64,000 bases of DNA, from the NCBI RefSeq assembly GCF_920984735.1, contig NZ_CAKLBU010000002.1:186001-250000 (forward strand), written 5' to 3'. The DNA is from Pedobacter sp. Leaf250. Its GTDB lineage: Bacteria > Bacteroidota > Bacteroidia > Sphingobacteriales > Sphingobacteriaceae. The translations under genes were made by a program, and so were the position numbers. The notes beneath the pieces are model-generated. The model saw only the letters and a program-made list of their open reading frames with translations. It was not told the origin of the DNA and made no database searches. Shown here piece after piece: positions 27,037 through 34,545 of the stretch; the stretch's first letter is position 1; each line of letters starts with the position of its first letter.

Positions 27037-27548
27037 ATTATATCCGGTTATTAGCTTGTTTAATTTGTAATTTTCGTTTAGTTACGCTTTCGGAATAGTT
27101 GCAAAATAAGCCCTTGGAGATTAAGGATATGTTAAGCAACGATTAAGAAAACAAAAGAAACGCTCATAAAATTACGAATTGTTCGTTTTGCCATTATTAA
27201 TGGTTTCGATAAATAAATTTAGCAAAACAAATCGAAACTAAAAACAATTTGTAAAATTCTGAAATAAATTGTCTTTTTAAATGGCAACCGAATATAATGG
27301 AAAGGAAATGAAGAGGAGAATAATTTATTACTCAGGCAGGCTGAATAACTTAAATTAGCTGTTGTAAAGGGTCGTAAAACCTTAAAATAAGAAATCCAAT
27401 TAATGATTTTAAACGTTTAGGTAGATGTAATAATGTGGTTACATTTAAATTATTTAAATACAATTAAATATTCATTAAAGTAATTTAAATAAAATGAAAC
27501 CACAATTGTAACATTCATGTATCACGATAAGTGAAAGATAAAGAAACA
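27037..27548. other. 512-bp AT-rich intergenic region upstream of the first SusC gene
   Basis: No coding frame was recognised. It should contain the promoter of the SusCD unit. Visible structures are the palindrome CCATTA-T-TAATGG (27191-27203), an inverted repeat TTTCGAT (27204-27210) / ATCGAAA (27231-27237), ATTTAAA-TTA-TTTAAAT (27443-27459), and an inverted repeat TGTGGTT (27434-27440) / AACCACA (27498-27504). None matches a site I can name. Confidence 0.6.
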
Positions 27549-28772
27549 TTAAACTTTGCTATTTTGATAAGCGAATACGTATTTAATATAAATTTTACTT
27601 AAAGAAATTGTTCGCTCAAGTGTAATCAATACGGCTATTGGTAAAATAACAAAGCTAAAAATATTTAAAACGTAGAAAACATAAGCAAGAATTAATATTA
27701 AACGAAAGCACTCTAAATAGTATATCCATTTTCTTTGTTCCAAAAGTGCGCCGATATTAATTAAGGTGATTAAAATGAATAATAAAATAGCGGTATGGCC
27801 TAAAGTATCGATTTGATTAAAATATAGCGTAAGACCTGTTAGCATGGCTACTACTGTGATGAGCTGAATATTTAAATAAATCCTAAAATGTTTATTCGAT
27901 TTCTGTTTTACCTTGTTTTGATGAAACTTGCGTTCTAAAATAGGCCTGATGTTTTGGTCCATCATAGCTGGGCTGCCGAAAATTGCATTCCATTTCGCTT
28001 TAAATCCTGTTGCCCTTTTGTAGGCCTCTCCTATTTCTAAATAATAATGAAAATGCTGCCATAAAAAACTATAGCTTTTTAATGGATGCGTTAAGCCATA
28101 TTTCGGTGCTTCTTCTTCCTTTTGGAAAGTACCGAAAAGCTTGTCCCAAAAAACAAATACATCACCATAATTCTTATCTAAATATTTTTCATCGCTTGCA
28201 TGATGTACCCCATGAAGTGATGGCGTAATAAAAATATTTTCCAGCCAGCCCAATTTACCCACCATTTGCGTATGGGTAAAAAATGAATAAGCACCATGCA
28301 CCAATAATATAGTAATAATCATGGTAGGATGAAAACCTATAAAGGGCAGTACACACCAAAAAACATTTCTGAAAACGGCTTGAAAAGTAGTAATTCTTGC
28401 TGCTGCAGATAAATTGAATTCTTCACTTTGGTGATGAACAATATGTGCAGCCCACAGGAAATTAATTTCGTGCCCCAATCTATGGTACCAATACCACACA
28501 AAATCAGTTGCAAGCAAGATTAAAACCCATACGTACCAGGCAGATGAAATATCAAATAATGCATAGTTGCGATATACCAAATCGTATACCTGATAAAAGC
28601 TTGCGGCTATAAATAAATTTAACAATCGCTCTGCTATACCAATGCTAAAATTAGCTACCGTACTTTCATATTTAAAAACGTTTGCTTTTTTTTGATTTTG
28701 GGCAATCTTATATTCTATAAATACAAAAAGGAAGAAAGCTGGAATGGCAAATGCAAGATAGTTTAAGCCCAT
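27549..28772 (-). CDS. Sterol desaturase / fatty-acid hydroxylase family membrane protein
   Basis: 407 residues with several membrane segments (about 5-22, 75-95, 130-155, 305-330 and 345-390). The di-iron histidine boxes are HRLGHE, HIVHHQSEEFN, and SLHGVHHASDEKYLDKNYGD, the pattern of the fatty-acid hydroxylase superfamily. Members hydroxylate or desaturate lipids using O2 at the inner membrane; in Bacteroidota the lipid substrate (sphingolipid, ornithine lipid or other) is generally unassigned. The C-terminal about 110 residues, with extra membrane helices, extend beyond the catalytic domain and are seen in the long form of the family. It is transcribed divergently from the ROK kinase gene. 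Confidence 0.85.
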   Translation of the reverse strand: MGLNYLAFAIPAFFLFVFIEYKIAQNQKKANVFKYESTVANFSIGIAERLLNLFIAASFYQVYDLVYRNYALFDISSAWYVWVLILLATDFVWYWYHRLGHEINFLWAAHIVHHQSEEFNLSAAARITTFQAVFRNVFWCVLPFIGFHPTMIITILLVHGAYSFFTHTQMVGKLGWLENIFITPSLHGVHHASDEKYLDKNYGDVFVFWDKLFGTFQKEEEAPKYGLTHPLKSYSFLWQHFHYYLEIGEAYKRATGFKAKWNAIFGSPAMMDQNIRPILERKFHQNKVKQKSNKHFRIYLNIQLITVVAMLTGLTLYFNQIDTLGHTAILLFILITLINIGALLEQRKWIYYLECFRLILILAYVFYVLNIFSFVILPIAVLITLERTISLSKIYIKYVFAYQNSKV

Positions 28773-28935
28773 ATATGTAGGATCTGTTTCGTAATTAACG
28801 CTACAAACTTAATAATATTCTACTAATTACATAGATTTAGTAGTTTACTATTTTCAATTAAATCCTTTTCTATTCGTTTTATGTTTTTTGATTCTATTAA
28901 TTTGTAAAAATCAGTTAAAGTATAATAAAATAGAT

Positions 28936-29694
28936 ATGGCAGCAAAAAACAGTACCGATCAAAAAAACATTCTATCGATAGACATTGGCGGAACCAGTAT
29001 TAAAACAGTATTGCTTGATGAGGATGGAAACATGCTTTCAGAATATATGAAAAGCAAAACGCCTGAAGGTGCTACGCCAAAGGATATTGTTACGGGTATT
29101 GAAGAATTGATAAAACCCATACCTACAACATATAATAGGGTTTCAATCGGTTTTCCAGGTTATGTAAAAAACGGGATTGTTAAAACTGCTCCTAATTTAG
29201 CGAAGAATAAATGGGCTGATGTAGATTTGGCTCAACGTGTTGCCAATGCGCTTGGCAAACCTGTACGATTAGTAAATGATGCCGATCAGCAAGGTTTAGG
29301 AGTGGTTGATGGTAAAGGTTTCGAAATTGTTTTTACAGTAGGTACCGGATTTGGAACTGCCCTCCTATTTGACGGCGAACTATTGCCCCACTTGGAGCTT
29401 GCCCATTTCCCACTAAATAAAGAGGAAGATTATGATGATTATATTGGGAATAAAGCTTTCGAAAAAATTGGCGGTGAACGTTGGAACAAGCGCCTTAAAA
29501 AAGTAATTGAAACCTATAAAACAGTGTTCAATTACGACTTTCTTTACATTGGCGGCGGTAACTCTAAACAAATAGATTTTAAATTGGATGATAATATTAA
29601 ACTCGTAACCAATAGAGATGGAATAAAAGGTGGCGCCAAGCTTTGGAAATTAGCCGATAAATACAATATATTTACGGTTGAACCCAAAGTGTAA
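28936..29694 (+). CDS. ppgK: ROK-family glucokinase, polyphosphate-glucokinase-like
   Basis: 252 residues from the ATG at 28936; upstream in-frame codons include no better start. The ROK phosphate-1 motif is SIDIGGTSIKTVLLDEDG. SKTPEGATPKDI and FPGYVKNGIVKTAPNL match polyphosphate glucokinases, as do VNDADQQGLG (catalytic Asp) and VGTGFGTALLFDGELLPHLELAHFPL. The usual ROK zinc motif Cys-x-Cys is absent, as in PpgK. It would phosphorylate glucose to glucose-6-phosphate with polyphosphate (or ATP). It lies 102 nt upstream of gnd-zwf-pgl on the same strand, supplying their substrate. Donor specificity cannot be proven from the sequence. Confidence 0.78.
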   Translation: MAAKNSTDQKNILSIDIGGTSIKTVLLDEDGNMLSEYMKSKTPEGATPKDIVTGIEELIKPIPTTYNRVSIGFPGYVKNGIVKTAPNLAKNKWADVDLAQRVANALGKPVRLVNDADQQGLGVVDGKGFEIVFTVGTGFGTALLFDGELLPHLELAHFPLNKEEDYDDYIGNKAFEKIGGERWNKRLKKVIETYKTVFNYDFLYIGGGNSKQIDFKLDDNIKLVTNRDGIKGGAKLWKLADKYNIFTVEPKV

Positions 29695-29765
29695 ATTGTA
29701 CACTAATTGGATATTTTTATTACAATCATTTAACATCATCATCTCTTATATTAAAATGTAAACCC

Positions 29766-29773
29766 TAATTTTG
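29766..29773 (+). promoter_or_regulatory. -7 promoter box upstream of gnd
   Basis: TAATTTTG matches the Bacteroidota consensus TAnnTTTG exactly. It lies 23 nt before the gnd ATG; the leader between is A-rich with no Shine-Dalgarno. No good TTTG box is seen at the expected upstream distance, so strength is uncertain. Confidence 0.35.
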
Positions 29774-29796
29774 GGTAACAAGCAAAAAATCAAAAA

Positions 29797-31212
29797 ATGT
29801 CAAATAACGAGTCTAAAAATTACAAATTGGGAATGATAGGTTTGGGCACTATGGGCCGCAATCTATTGTTAAACATGGCAGATAAAGGTTTCTCTGTAAC
29901 AGGTTACGACAAAGATCATAAAATGATCGCCAAACTGGAAGAAGAGGGAAAGGAACATCATCTAAAAGGTTATGATGATATTCACTCATTCATCGATAGT
30001 TTACAAACACCCCGAACTTTAATTTTATTAGTTCCAGCCGGACCAATTGTAGATAGCGTTATTAACGAATTGAAACCTTTATTGAGTAAGGGAGATATCA
30101 TTATTGACAGCGGAAACTCTCATTTCACCGACACCAATCGCCGTGTTGATGAATTGGAAAAAGAAGGTTTGCATTTCTTCGGTATGGGTATCTCTGGTGG
30201 CGAAGAAGGCGCTAGATTTGGTCCGAGTATGATGCCAGGTGGCGATAAGCAGGCCTACAATGTGGTAAAGGATGTTTTTGATGCCGTAGCGGCAAAAGTG
30301 GGTAGTGATCCTTGCGTAACCTACATTGGCCCTGGTGCTTCTGGTCACTTTGTAAAAATGGTACACAATGGTATTGAGTATGCCATTATGGAATTGATTG
30401 CCGAAGTTTACGGAGTACTTAAAAACGGTTTAGGTTATTCAAATGCAGAAATTTATAAGGTATTCAAAAAATGGAATGAGGGCAGACTCCAATCGTTCCT
30501 TTTAGAAATTACAGCTGAAATATTTTTGTTTAAAGATACTGAAACACAGAACGATCTGTTAGATCAAATCAAAGATGAAGCACGTTCAAAGGGAACAGGA
30601 AAGTGGACCTCAGAAGTATCTATGGAACTTCAATTGCCTGTACCAACCATAAACGAAGCTGTTTCAAATCGCGATTTATCAAAATTTAAAGCATTAAGAG
30701 TTTCATTGGAAGAGGCTTTTGGAAAAAAAGATAACAAGATTGATGTTACTGTTGATGAATTAGAGAATGCTTTCTATTTTTCTATGATTAGTGCTTATGC
30801 GCAAGGTATGCATTTATTGGTGCAAGCATCAAAAGAATATCAATATGATCTTCAGTTACAGGAAATTGCGAAAATTTGGCGTGGTGGATGTATCATCAGA
30901 GCAAAGTTTTTAGAAGATATTTATCAGGCTTATGATAAAAATAATGCATTAGAGCATTTATTTGGAGATGGCGGTATTCAGGAAATCATAAAAACTACTC
31001 TTTCGGGCACCAGAAAAACAATTTCTGCTTGTATCAATACAGGTATTGGCATTCCGGCATTCGCCTCTACCCTAACTTATTTTGATACCATTACTACCGC
31101 AAGAATGCCTTCAAACTTAATTCAGGCGCAACGAGATTTCTTTGGAGCGCATACTTTCGAGCGCATAGATAAAGACGGTGTATTCCACGCTGATTGGAAC
31201 AAATTATCCTAA
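29797..31212 (+). CDS. gnd: 6-phosphogluconate dehydrogenase, decarboxylating (long form)
   Basis: 471 residues, the length of the long-chain (homodimeric) enzymes. The Rossmann motif is MIGLGTMGRNLLLNMADKG. The substrate-binding motif is FGMGISGGEEGARFGPSMMPGG. The catalytic Lys/Glu lie in GHFVKMVHNGIEYAIMELIAE, and the C-terminal helical domain has SAYAQGMHLL. It converts 6-phosphogluconate to ribulose-5-phosphate and CO2 with reduction of NAD(P). At the end of the second beta strand it reads D38-K-D40, where NADP-dependent enzymes have Asn-Arg-Ser/Thr, so NAD use should be considered. It is followed by zwf after 28 nt, forming the oxidative pentose-phosphate operon gnd-zwf-pgl. Confidence 0.95.
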   Translation: MSNNESKNYKLGMIGLGTMGRNLLLNMADKGFSVTGYDKDHKMIAKLEEEGKEHHLKGYDDIHSFIDSLQTPRTLILLVPAGPIVDSVINELKPLLSKGDIIIDSGNSHFTDTNRRVDELEKEGLHFFGMGISGGEEGARFGPSMMPGGDKQAYNVVKDVFDAVAAKVGSDPCVTYIGPGASGHFVKMVHNGIEYAIMELIAEVYGVLKNGLGYSNAEIYKVFKKWNEGRLQSFLLEITAEIFLFKDTETQNDLLDQIKDEARSKGTGKWTSEVSMELQLPVPTINEAVSNRDLSKFKALRVSLEEAFGKKDNKIDVTVDELENAFYFSMISAYAQGMHLLVQASKEYQYDLQLQEIAKIWRGGCIIRAKFLEDIYQAYDKNNALEHLFGDGGIQEIIKTTLSGTRKTISACINTGIGIPAFASTLTYFDTITTARMPSNLIQAQRDFFGAHTFERIDKDGVFHADWNKLS

Positions 31213-31240
31213 TAAATTTGATTAAGAACTTTAAAATATA

Positions 31241-32755
31241 ATGAAAACCAAAACCGCATTAAACCCTACAATATTTGTAATATTTGGTGGTACAGGTGAT
31301 TTAAACAAAAGAAAATTAGCTCCAGCATTATACAATTTATACATTGAGGGTTACATGCCTGATCAATTTGCCATCATTGGAACAGGTAGAACTGAATTTA
31401 CAGATAATAGCTATAAAAGTGCTTTAGAAAAAGCTGTTAACCAGTTTTCACGTAGTGGTAAAGTAAAAAAGGAATTGTGGGATGATTTTGGAAACACTAT
31501 TCATTACTGTCCAACGGATTTTGCTCAACCTAAAACCTTTGAAAATTTAAAAAAATCAGTCGATAAGTATAAGGAACAATTTGGAGGGGATACACAGGTG
31601 ATATTTTACCTAGCCGTAGCACCAAATTTCTTCCCGGTTATTGCAGAATGTTTGCAAAAGTACAAAATCACCGAAACGGATGACAATAGTCGCATTGTGA
31701 TTGAAAAGCCTTTTGGCCATGATTTAGACTCAGCAAAAGAATTGAATGCATTGTTGAGTACCATATTTACGGAAAAACAAATTTATCGCATCGATCACTA
31801 TTTAGGCAAGGAAACCGTTCAGAATATGATGGCATTCCGTTTCGCTAATGCACTTTTCGAACCGCTATGGAATAGATCGTACATCGATCATGTACAAATA
31901 TCGGTTACCGAACAATTAGGTGTTGAAGATCGTGGTGGCTATTATGAAGGTGCCGGAGCTTTACGCGATATGATTCAAAACCATTTGCTGCAGTTGTTAT
32001 GTTTAATTGGAATGGAAGCACCAATTAACTTCAATGCCGATGAAATTAGAAATCGTAAGGTTGAAGTTTTAAGAGCCATGCGTCCGTTTTCAGCTGAAGA
32101 CATTCGTTTCCATACCGTTCGTGGCCAATATAGCAAAGGGTGGGTAGAAGGAAAAGAAGTTCCGGGTTACCGCCAGGAAAAAGGTGTTGATGCACATTCG
32201 AATACAGAAACTTTTGCAGCAGTTAAATTCCATATTGATAATTGGAGATGGCAGGGAATTCCGTTCTATTTAAGAACTGGAAAACGTTTAAATCAAACTT
32301 CATCATTAATTACCATTCAGTTTAGAGATGTTCCTCATCAAATCTTTTCTTCAGATGTAACGGAAAGCTGGCAACAAAATCGTTTAGTGATCAGCATCCA
32401 ACCAGAAATGAGTATTCGCATGCAAGTGCAGGCAAAAAGACCTGGATTGGATATGGTGCTAAATCCTGTTGACATGGTTTTTGATTACAAAGGAACTTAT
32501 GAAGGCGATACACCTGAAGCTTATGAGACTTTATTGTTAGATACCATGATGGGCGATCAAACACTCTTCATGCGTGGCGATCAGGTAGAGGCTGCCTGGG
32601 AATTGGTTATGCCGATTATAAATACTTGGGAAAGCAAAAAATCTATCAATTTCCCTAATTATCCTGCTGATAGTTGGGGTCCTGAAGAAGCTGAAGCCCT
32701 TATTGCCAGAGATGGTTTCCACTGGTTTAATTTGCCTCTTAAGAATAAAGAATAA
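31241..32755 (+). CDS. zwf: Glucose-6-phosphate dehydrogenase
   Basis: 504 residues, normal length. The coenzyme motif is IFGGTGDLNKRKLAPALYNL. The active site is IYRIDHYLGKETVQNMMAFR (catalytic His/Lys), and KPFGHDLDSAKELN is the substrate-binding Lys region. The conserved LLQLLCLIGMEAP segment is present. It oxidises glucose-6-phosphate to 6-phosphogluconolactone, producing NADPH in the cytoplasm. It lies 28 nt after gnd, with pgl 100 nt downstream. The zwf-pgl gap is filled by a repeat hairpin (32765-32838) that may affect expression of pgl. Confidence 0.96.
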   Translation: MKTKTALNPTIFVIFGGTGDLNKRKLAPALYNLYIEGYMPDQFAIIGTGRTEFTDNSYKSALEKAVNQFSRSGKVKKELWDDFGNTIHYCPTDFAQPKTFENLKKSVDKYKEQFGGDTQVIFYLAVAPNFFPVIAECLQKYKITETDDNSRIVIEKPFGHDLDSAKELNALLSTIFTEKQIYRIDHYLGKETVQNMMAFRFANALFEPLWNRSYIDHVQISVTEQLGVEDRGGYYEGAGALRDMIQNHLLQLLCLIGMEAPINFNADEIRNRKVEVLRAMRPFSAEDIRFHTVRGQYSKGWVEGKEVPGYRQEKGVDAHSNTETFAAVKFHIDNWRWQGIPFYLRTGKRLNQTSSLITIQFRDVPHQIFSSDVTESWQQNRLVISIQPEMSIRMQVQAKRPGLDMVLNPVDMVFDYKGTYEGDTPEAYETLLLDTMMGDQTLFMRGDQVEAAWELVMPIINTWESKKSINFPNYPADSWGPEEAEALIARDGFHWFNLPLKNKE

Positions 32756-32764
32756 TAAACTACT

Positions 32765-32838
32765 CGTCATTGCGAGGTACGAAGCAATCTATTTCCCGGG
32801 AATTGATTGATAAGATTGCTTCGTGCCTCGCAATGACG
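32765..32838. repeat. Interspersed hairpin repeat between zwf and pgl
   Basis: Two 26-nt arms (32765-32790 and 32813-32838) are complementary except at one position, which becomes a G-U pair in RNA. The 22-nt loop includes CCCGGG. The arm begins CGTCATTGCGAGG and ends GAAGCAATCT, the form of a GC-richer, REP-like interspersed repeat seen in many Bacteroidota and other genomes. It stands out from the AT-rich surroundings and sits inside an operon, 9 nt after zwf and 17 nt before pgl. Confidence 0.8.
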
Positions 32839-32855
32839 TTTAACATTTTAGATAT

Positions 32856-33581
32856 ATGAATTTATTAATTTATAAAACGCTTGAAGAACTTACCGAAGAT
32901 TTAGCTGATTTTATTATTAAGATCGCCGAATTTTCCATTGAAGAAAATGATCGTTTCAATTTCGTTTTAACTGGTGGTAGTTCGCCTAAAGCGTTATATC
33001 AATATCTTGCAAAAGAATGCGAACATAGGATAGATTGGGAAAAAGTGTTCTTTTTCTTTGGCGATGAACGTAATGTTTCTGCTGATGATGAAAATTATAA
33101 TGGCTTAATGGCAAAGAAAACTTTGCTTGATCCATTGAACATTAAAGAGGACCATATTTTCTATGTGAACACCTCATTGGCCCCGGAAAAGGCAGCCATT
33201 GAATATAAAAAATCAATCGATAAGCACTTTAATGGTGAAGATCTAGTATTCGACCTCATCTTGCTCGGAATGGGCGATGATGCACATACGGCTTCTATTT
33301 TCCCACACACAACATTAATTAAGGATCAAGAGGTTGATGTAGCATCTGTATTTGTAGAGAAGCTAAATACATATCGCATTAGTTTTACTGCTCCGCTAAT
33401 CAATAAAGCAGAAAATGTAGCATTTCTTGTTTTTGGAGAGAATAAAGCTGAAGCCATTAAGCATGTTATTGGCGATGAACAGAAAGATTTCGACCAATAT
33501 CCATCACAACTAATCGATCCTATTGATGGTAAGCTAACGTTCTTTACCGACGAGGCAGCGACTAAATTATTGGAAGAATAA
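32856..33581 (+). CDS. pgl: 6-phosphogluconolactonase
   Basis: 241 residues, DevB/SOL family. Motifs are VLTGGSSPKALYQYLA, VFFFFGDERNVSADDENYNG, and DLILLGMGDDAHTASIFPHT (catalytic Asp/His), with the C-terminal KAEAIKHVIGDEQ. It hydrolyses 6-phosphogluconolactone to 6-phosphogluconate, linking zwf and gnd. It is the last gene of the gnd-zwf-pgl set and ends at the terminator at 33611-33647. A repeat hairpin lies directly in front of it. Confidence 0.94.
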   Translation: MNLLIYKTLEELTEDLADFIIKIAEFSIEENDRFNFVLTGGSSPKALYQYLAKECEHRIDWEKVFFFFGDERNVSADDENYNGLMAKKTLLDPLNIKEDHIFYVNTSLAPEKAAIEYKKSIDKHFNGEDLVFDLILLGMGDDAHTASIFPHTTLIKDQEVDVASVFVEKLNTYRISFTAPLINKAENVAFLVFGENKAEAIKHVIGDEQKDFDQYPSQLIDPIDGKLTFFTDEAATKLLEE

Positions 33582-33610
33582 CTGCTAAATAATTAACTTA
33601 TTTTAAATAG

Positions 33611-33647
33611 AAAAACGGAATACACCTTAAGTTTATTCCGTTTTTTT
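33611..33647 (+). terminator. Rho-independent terminator after pgl
   Basis: AAAAACGGAATA (33611-33622) pairs with TATTCCGTTTTT (33634-33645), followed by more T. The A-rich left flank may allow use from the minus strand as well, but no gene on that strand ends here except ppx at 33664. Confidence 0.85.
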
Positions 33648-33663
33648 ATGCAGTATTATTTAT

Positions 33664-34545
33664 CTAGTCCAGGTTTTCTTCGATCAGCAATTTTATAATT
33701 CCATCGGCCATTCCAACTTTCGGTACAAAAATCTGTTTAATACCCGTCCACTTCATTAAAGTTAAATAAATTTCACTTGCTGGAATAATTACATCAGCAC
33801 GATCGGGGTTTAAACCTAACTCATGAATACGTTCCTTCAATGAGTAACTTGTTAATTTATTATAAAGGCCATTCAATTTTTGAATTGAAAGTGGAGCTCC
33901 ATCTTTTTCATCACTCATTCTGAATAATTTATTAATGTTACCACCCGTTCCAATTGCAGCCAGCTGTTTTTGATTTTTAGTATGTTCCTTTACCCATTCT
34001 TTCATCTCATCCCAGGTTTCTTCTTTGTCCTGGTTATCGAGCATCCTTATCGTTCCAATGTTAAATGATCTCGAAGCCTCTGGAACTCCTTTCACAAATA
34101 CCGAAAGTTCTGTACTTCCTCCCCCCACATCAATGTATAAATAAGTTTTGCTTTCATCTAAATCTGCTTCGATATGGTTGGCATAAATAATATTGGCTTC
34201 TCTTTGTCCTTCAATAATCTCCAGGTTTAAATCGGTTTGCGCTTTAATCAATTTAACAATTTCCTGTCCGTTACTGGCCTCACGCATGGCTGATGTAGCA
34301 CAAGCCAAATACTCTGAAACATGATAAACATCCATTAAACTTTTAAAGGCCGACATCGTTTTCACTAAATCACCAGCTTTCCTTTCAGAAATATGCTGAT
34401 CTAAGAAAGCATCATCGCCTAATCGTAACGGCACTCGAATTAAAGTGTTCTTTTTGTATTTGTATTTTCCATCGCTCTTGCTAATGTCTGCGATAAGTAA
34501 TCTAACTGCGTTTGAGCCAACATCTATAGCTGCGTATCTTAACAT
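33664..34545 (-). CDS. ppx: Ppx/GppA-type exopolyphosphatase, short form
   Basis: 293 residues, ASKHA fold. Motifs are YAAIDVGSNAVRLLIADI, LACATSAMREASNG, IEGQREANIIY, YLYIDVGGGSTELSVF (phosphate-2 loop) and AAIGTGGNINKLFRM. The C-terminal HD-like domain of E. coli Ppx (513 residues) is absent, so this is the short two-domain form common in Bacteroidota. It hydrolyses terminal phosphates of polyphosphate or the 5' phosphate of pppGpp. The start overlaps the ppk1 stop by one base (TAATG), which indicates translational coupling to the polyphosphate-making enzyme. Confidence 0.9.
   Translation of the reverse strand: MLRYAAIDVGSNAVRLLIADISKSDGKYKYKKNTLIRVPLRLGDDAFLDQHISERKAGDLVKTMSAFKSLMDVYHVSEYLACATSAMREASNGQEIVKLIKAQTDLNLEIIEGQREANIIYANHIEADLDESKTYLYIDVGGGSTELSVFVKGVPEASRSFNIGTIRMLDNQDKEETWDEMKEWVKEHTKNQKQLAAIGTGGNINKLFRMSDEKDGAPLSIQKLNGLYNKLTSYSLKERIHELGLNPDRADVIIPASEIYLTLMKWTGIKQIFVPKVGMADGIIKLLIEENLD

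Noticed and set aside
3995..28842. A regulon defined by TACTAA/TTAGTA half-sites (also near 3995-4022 and 28821-28842)
   Set aside because: Six-base AT-rich half-sites are expected by chance several times in the intergenic DNA of this window. Only the two perfect palindromes were kept, as weak calls.
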